Source of the DNA: AWTP1-13 sp035258605
Lineage (GTDB): Bacteria > Pseudomonadota > Alphaproteobacteria > Rhizobiales > Hyphomicrobiaceae
NCBI GenBank assembly: GCA_035258605.1
Contig: DATFXD010000332.1
Span: forward strand, 1-9,710
Length of the DNA stretch: 9,710 bases
Direction: 5' to 3'
Below the pieces are notes generated by a model. It was not told where the DNA came from. It worked only from the letters and a program-made list of their open reading frames with translations, and made no database searches. This document shows, in pieces, positions 6,650-9,710 of this stretch; the first letter of the stretch is position 1; every line of letters starts with the position of its first letter. Position numbers and translations under genes: made by a program.

Positions 6650-6988
6650 TCAATCCGGTGCCGCAATGAAGACTTTGCCCTCTTCGATGATCACGCGGTA
6701 GCTTTTCACCGGGACCATGCAGGGCGGTCCGACGACCGCTCCCGTCCGAACGTTGAATTGGCCGCCGTGAAAATTGCACTCGATGATGTCATTCTCCAAA
6801 TAGCCGTCCGATAGCGCGCCGGGACCGTGGGTGCAGGCATCGTCGGTGACGAAGAACTCGCCGGCTACATTAAAGACCGCAAGAACCAAGCCTTCGGCTT
6901 CGACCTTGAGTGCACCGCCGCGCGCGACGTCCGCAATCCGGCACAGCTCGATGCGTTTTGGCGCGGGTGACATCGGGCCGCTCGTCAT
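6650..6988 (-). CDS. Rieske [2Fe-2S] ferredoxin component of a ring-hydroxylating oxygenase
   Basis: This is a small soluble electron carrier of the biphenyl/naphthalene/carbazole dioxygenase type, passing electrons from a reductase to the terminal oxygenase. Numbered from the ATG at 6973 (107 residues, the usual family length), the cluster ligands are Cys47 and His49 in CTHG and Cys66 and His69 in CNFHGG, with the typical LSDGYLENDIIEC stretch between. ATG 6988 (112 residues) is the coordinate given; neither start has a clear Shine-Dalgarno, and the longer frame to 7201 overlaps the divergent oxygenase gene and is not protein-like. No signal peptide or membrane anchor is seen. It is divergent from the Rieske oxygenase gene with an 86-base gap, so the two are probably controlled together. 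No reductase gene is found within the window. Confidence 0.9.
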   Translation of the reverse strand: MTSGPMSPAPKRIELCRIADVARGGALKVEAEGLVLAVFNVAGEFFVTDDACTHGPGALSDGYLENDIIECNFHGGQFNVRTGAVVGPPCMVPVKSYRVIIEEGKVFIAAPD

Positions 6989-7037
6989 TGACCACGTCCG
7001 GCCATCAACCGAGGCTTTCCCCGAACGGCGCCGCAGG

Positions 7038-7043
7038 TATGAT
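7038..7043 (+). promoter_or_regulatory. Candidate -10 box for the Rieske oxygenase operon
   Basis: TATGAT lies 31 bases before the oxygenase ATG (7075), a good place for a -10 hexamer with a leader of about 25 bases. No convincing -35 is present 17 bases upstream (CTTTCC region, 7015-7020), which would fit an activator-dependent promoter. A perfect palindrome CGGCGCCG (7026-7033) sits just upstream, inside the spacer region. Confidence 0.35.
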
Positions 7044-7074
7044 AGAGAACAATCTCGCCCGAGGAGCTCATCCG

Positions 7075-8361
7075 ATGCTGAGGAAAGAGCACAACGATCT
7101 GCTGACCCAAACTGGGCCCGGCACTCCCGGCGGCCGGCTGTTCCGCAGCTACTGGATCCCGGCCCTGCTGGCGGAGGAGTTGCCCGACAACGAATGCCCA
7201 CCGGTGCGCGTCAAACTGCTGTCGGAGCGGCTGCTGGCGTTTCGCGATACTGAAGGGCGGCATGGACTGATCGACGAGTTTTGCGCGCATCGCGGTGTGT
7301 CCCTGTGGTTCGGGCGCAACGAGGAACACGGTCTGCGCTGTCCCTACCACGGCTGGAAGTATGATTACACGGGCCAGTGCATCGAAGTCCCATCGGAGCC
7401 GGTGGAAAGCGGCTTCTGCTCAAAGATCAAACTCAAGTCCTATCCCCTAGTCGAACGCGGCGGCGTGCTGTGGACGTATATGGGGCCTCCCGCCAAGCAG
7501 CCACCTCTGCCCGAATGGGAATTTGCCCTCGTTCCGCACCAGCGCAGCTTCATCTCGAAGCGTCTGCAGGAATGCAATTGGCTGCAGGCCATGGAGGGTG
7601 GCATTGACTCCAGCCACGTCTCCTTTCTGCATCGCGGCGAGCTGACCTCGGACCCGCTGTTCCAAGGTGCAAAGGGCAACCAATACAACCTGCGGGATGC
7701 GCGACCGGTGTTCGAGGTCGTCGAAAGCCCAGGCGGACTCTACGTCGGCGCACGGCGCAATGCGGAGAACGGCCACTACTACTGGCGGATCACGCAGTGG
7801 GTCATGCCATCCTTCACGATGATCCCGCCACGGGGCGACCACCCCGTGCACGGTCACTTCTGGATCCCCATCGACGACGAAAATTGTTGGACTTGGAGCT
7901 TCGATTACCATCCCACGCGTGCGTTGACGCCAGATGAGAGGCAGGCCATGCGGGATGGGAAGGGTATCCACGTCAAATACGTGCCCGGCACCTTCCGGCC
8001 GCGGGCCAACAAAGACAACGACTATTTGATCGACCGCGCGGCGCAGAAGGAGGGCAGGACTTTCAGCGGAGTGGCTGGCATCGCCATGCAAGATGCCTCG
8101 CTGCAGGAAAGCATGGGGCCGATTGTCGATCGCGCCAAGGAAAATCTGGTCTCGACCGACAACGGCATCATCATGGCGCGGCACCGCTTGCTGCGCGCCA
8201 TCAGGAACCTGATGGAAAATGCGGTACTCCCGCCGGGGGTCGACGTCTCGCACCAGCGCGTGCGCTCCGCGTCGCTGGTGCTACCGCCAGATCAGCCGTT
8301 CAAAGAAGCCGGGAGAGAAGCGCTCATTGTACGCCCCGGTGTCGCTCATGCGTCGGTCTGA
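7075..8361 (+). CDS. Rieske non-heme iron oxygenase, phthalate 4,5-dioxygenase-like large subunit
   Basis: The product (428 residues) closely resembles the oxygenase component of phthalate 4,5-dioxygenase and related single-subunit-type Rieske oxygenases, which hydroxylate aromatic or related rings with O2. It starts with MLRKEHNDLLTQTGPGTPGG, typical of that group, and GAGGAG (7061-7066) lies 8 bases before the ATG; the open frame reaches back to 6910 but that part runs through the divergent gene. The Rieske cluster ligands are Cys70-x-His72 (FCAHRG) and Cys89-x2-His92 (CPYHGW). The mononuclear iron site is indicated by DSSHVSFLH (Asp178, His181, His186) with a probable third ligand Asp340 in MQDAS, in a conserved C-terminal stretch that also has QESMGPIVDRAKE (344-356). 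All key residues are present, so it should be active if given a reductase. Substrate specificity cannot be read. It is followed after 2 bases by an unknown gene. Confidence 0.94.
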   Translation: MLRKEHNDLLTQTGPGTPGGRLFRSYWIPALLAEELPDNECPPVRVKLLSERLLAFRDTEGRHGLIDEFCAHRGVSLWFGRNEEHGLRCPYHGWKYDYTGQCIEVPSEPVESGFCSKIKLKSYPLVERGGVLWTYMGPPAKQPPLPEWEFALVPHQRSFISKRLQECNWLQAMEGGIDSSHVSFLHRGELTSDPLFQGAKGNQYNLRDARPVFEVVESPGGLYVGARRNAENGHYYWRITQWVMPSFTMIPPRGDHPVHGHFWIPIDDENCWTWSFDYHPTRALTPDERQAMRDGKGIHVKYVPGTFRPRANKDNDYLIDRAAQKEGRTFSGVAGIAMQDASLQESMGPIVDRAKENLVSTDNGIIMARHRLLRAIRNLMENAVLPPGVDVSHQRVRSASLVLPPDQPFKEAGREALIVRPGVAHASV

Positions 8362-8363
8362 GC

Positions 8364-8876
8364 ATGCACAGCGAATCCGCCCGGGCCAGCAGCGCCGCCG
8401 AAGCCCGCTTTCGCATCGATGATCCTAATTCGCGTCCCCGCCTGGTCAAGGTCGTGGCGCTCGATCGGCCGAGCCAGGCGGTGGTGGAGCGGGTTGCGCA
8501 ACACCAATGCAGCGGTGCGACCTTCCTGATCGCGTCTGCGTTTGCGGTCGAACCGCAGGGTGGTGGCCAATTGTCGATGCAGAACCGGCTGAGCGACTTG
8601 GCGGGCCACCCGAAACAGCTGCTCGACGAGATCAATGGTGCGGACCTCCTGGTCATGGTCGCGACGGCGGGAGAGGATGCTTCGGCCGCCGCCATGATCG
8701 GTGAAGCATGCAGTCGCAAACATGTGATGACGAGCGCGCTTGTGCTCGGCAGTGGGGCTGCGACCGACGCGGCGCTAGCCAAGACGTTGGCGCAATTGCG
8801 ACCCTGGGCGCTGATGCTCGTGGCCGCGAGCTCGGACGACTATATCGCGGACATGCTGAGTGCTTTGCGAGCGTGA
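8364..8876 (+). CDS. Uncharacterised 170-residue protein co-transcribed with the Rieske oxygenase
   Basis: The ATG follows the oxygenase stop by only 2 bases (TGAGCATG at 8359-8366), so this gene is almost surely expressed with it. I do not recognise the family. The chain has no signal peptide, no transmembrane segment and no cysteine cluster. Its alternation of hydrophobic strands (VKVVAL 28-33, ATFLIAS 52-58, ADLLVMVATAG 93-103, TSALVLG 123-129, WALMLVAAS 148-156) and alanine-rich helices (DASAAAMIGEAC 105-116, ATDAALAKTLAQL 133-145) suggests a Rossmann-like alpha/beta fold. The segment around 93-128 loosely recalls the nucleotide-binding region of FtsZ, but the glycine-rich tubulin signature is absent, so no GTPase claim is made. 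It could be an accessory or maturation partner of the oxygenase, or an enzyme of the same pathway. Confidence 0.75.
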   Translation: MHSESARASSAAEARFRIDDPNSRPRLVKVVALDRPSQAVVERVAQHQCSGATFLIASAFAVEPQGGGQLSMQNRLSDLAGHPKQLLDEINGADLLVMVATAGEDASAAAMIGEACSRKHVMTSALVLGSGAATDAALAKTLAQLRPWALMLVAASSDDYIADMLSALRA

Positions 8877-9145
8877 CGCTGCGCCTAGAGGCGGCTCGCC
8901 CGCGCCAGCCGATGATGTTTGAGCGCTGGCAAGCCGCGAGACCGCTTCGAGCATTGCCACGGGAGAGGCGACACCTTTGACGACCATGTCGTGAACCGAG
9001 CCAATGACAATAGCATGGGGCTGTCAATCGCAAGGCCGGCAGTGGCGTGTCGCGCTGGCAGTTTCGCGGCGATGTGGCCGTGGTGGTGCAGCATCGCGAA
9101 TGAAGGCGTCGCCGCCCTGCTATCCAGAAACCCGAGTGAGGTAGG
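8877..9145. other. 269-base stretch without an intact gene, between the oxygenase operon and the IS110 element
   Basis: No complete gene is seen. On the minus strand a stretch at about 9017-8890 reads HAIVIGSVHDMVVKGVAS and then PVAMLEAVSRLASAQ, which looks protein-like but opens right after an in-frame stop and runs antisense into the neighbouring gene; it could be a remnant of a lost gene. The non-coding end of the IS110 element should also lie here, but its exact boundary cannot be set because this family usually lacks terminal inverted repeats. No terminator with a U-tract follows the plus-strand operon. Confidence 0.4.
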
Positions 9146-9710
9146 TCATGCCGCTGGCCTGATCTCAACGTGGAATCCGAGATTGCGGATGCGATTGGCG
9201 AGCTTGGTTGCGGCACGGGTTGGGTTGCGGCGGGCGAAATGGTCGGCGCCGAGATCCTGGTAGCAAGTGCCGTCGGCCAGCATGTGGTAGACGGTGGTCA
9301 GGATCGAGGCCGCGACAGCGACAGCAGCCTTTTTGGGGCCGCAGCGTGCTTTTAGCCGCAAGAACTGAGCCTCAAAGTAGCTGTTCTTCTTTCGAGATGC
9401 GGCCCAGGCACACAGAACCAGCACAGGTTTCAACCACGGGGCGCCTTTTCTGACGCGGGTCGAGCGCCGTTTGCCGGCACTCTCGTCGAGGCGCGGTATG
9501 AGACCCGCCCAGGACAGGAGATGGCCCGCCGTTGGGAACTGCCTCATGTCCGTGCCGATCTCGGCGATCAGGATCTGGGCCGAGGTCTCGCTCAAACCCG
9601 GAACCTCCTTCAATCGTTCAATGGCGTCACGAAAGGGCTCGAGCGCGGCCTCAATCCGCGCGTCGAAGGCCGCAATCGTGTCTTCCAGCTGCTCAATGGT
9701 CTTCAAATGC
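9146..9710 (-). CDS. IS110-family transposase (C-terminal part, 5' end outside window)
   Basis: The frame is open to the right edge, so this is the C-terminal 187 residues or so of a larger protein; a TTG at 9706 should not be taken as the start because the frame continues upstream of it. The content is that of the Tnp domain of IS110/IS116/IS902 transposases: a helix-hairpin-helix-like VPGLSETSAQILIAEIG, then FPTAGHLLSWAGLIP, the serine-containing segment DESAGKRRSTRVRKGAPWLK that likely holds the catalytic serine, and the C-terminal YHMLADGTCYQDLGADHF with an arginine-rich tail. The N-terminal RuvC-like DEDD domain is expected beyond 9710. This part shows no frameshift or internal stop. IS110 elements insert site-specifically, guided by a bridge RNA encoded in their non-coding ends; none can be identified from the fraction visible here. 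Confidence 0.9.
   Translation of the reverse strand, partial: HLKTIEQLEDTIAAFDARIEAALEPFRDAIERLKEVPGLSETSAQILIAEIGTDMRQFPTAGHLLSWAGLIPRLDESAGKRRSTRVRKGAPWLKPVLVLCAWAASRKKNSYFEAQFLRLKARCGPKKAAVAVAASILTTVYHMLADGTCYQDLGADHFARRNPTRAATKLANRIRNLGFHVEIRPAA
9146..9710. mobile_element. IS110-family insertion sequence, partial
   Basis: Inferred from the transposase gene. The left boundary in this window lies somewhere in 8877-9145 and cannot be placed, since IS110 elements usually have no terminal inverted repeats and often make no target duplication. The other end is outside the window. Its presence beside the oxygenase operon marks this as a region open to rearrangement. Confidence 0.75.

Noticed and set aside
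6646..6655. GGTTCAATCC resembling a tRNA T-loop
   Set aside because: One base short of the T-arm consensus, no acceptor or anticodon stem around it, and it overlaps the 3' end of the ferredoxin gene.
6910..7074. In-frame extension upstream of the Rieske oxygenase start
   Set aside because: It overlaps the divergent ferredoxin gene antisense; GAGGAG and the conserved family N-terminus support ATG 7075.
8456..8760. FtsZ/tubulin-like GTPase assignment for the 170-residue protein
   Set aside because: The glycine-rich GGGTGTG signature is missing; only a loose Rossmann-like pattern remains.
8880..8893. CGCCT-AG-AGGCG inverted repeat after the oxygenase operon as a terminator
   Set aside because: The loop would be only 2 bases and no U-tract follows.

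Overview
The window is GC-rich (roughly 60-65% by eye), densely coded DNA. Its gene families (a spermidine/putrescine-type ABC transporter, a non-canonical gamma-glutamyltransferase, Rieske oxygenase components, LacI-family debris and an IS110-type transposase) suggest an accessory catabolic region of a proteobacterium, most likely an alphaproteobacterium of the Rhizobiales kind. That placement is inferred from family recall and base composition; no rRNA or other taxonomic marker is present.

Left part (1-5048): two minus-strand genes of an ABC importer, an ATPase followed by a permease cut by the window edge, overlap by 4 bases. They are divergent from a two-gene plus-strand unit: a gamma-glutamyltransferase-like Ntn hydrolase (1516-3237) and a glutamate-carboxypeptidase-II-like M28 protein (3279-5048). 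The layout suggests uptake of a small, probably amide- or peptide-linked compound and its hydrolysis in the cytoplasm. Both enzyme candidates depart from their textbook active sites, so the substrate is open. The divergent intergenic region holds two inverted repeats that could be operators.

Middle part (5234-6649): the decayed C-terminal half of a LacI-family regulator (at least two frame disruptions, no DNA-binding domain) directly follows an intact gene for a 213-residue protein made of two tandem ferredoxin-like (EthD/dimeric alpha-beta-barrel-like) repeats. A 420-base stretch without a recognisable gene follows, containing two inverted repeats.

Right part (6650-8876): a Rieske [2Fe-2S] ferredoxin (minus) is divergent from a phthalate-4,5-dioxygenase-like Rieske oxygenase (plus). 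The oxygenase gene is tightly followed by a 170-residue protein of unknown function. Together these give a partial aromatic ring-hydroxylating system; no reductase gene is in the window. At the right edge (9146-9710) lies the C-terminal part of an IS110-family transposase on the minus strand, running off the window.

No tRNA, rRNA, CRISPR array or convincing rho-independent terminator was seen. The most interesting points are the GGT-like/M28-like pair with altered catalytic motifs, the duplicated EthD-like protein, the uncharacterised partner of the oxygenase, and the IS110 element, whose family uses a bridge RNA.
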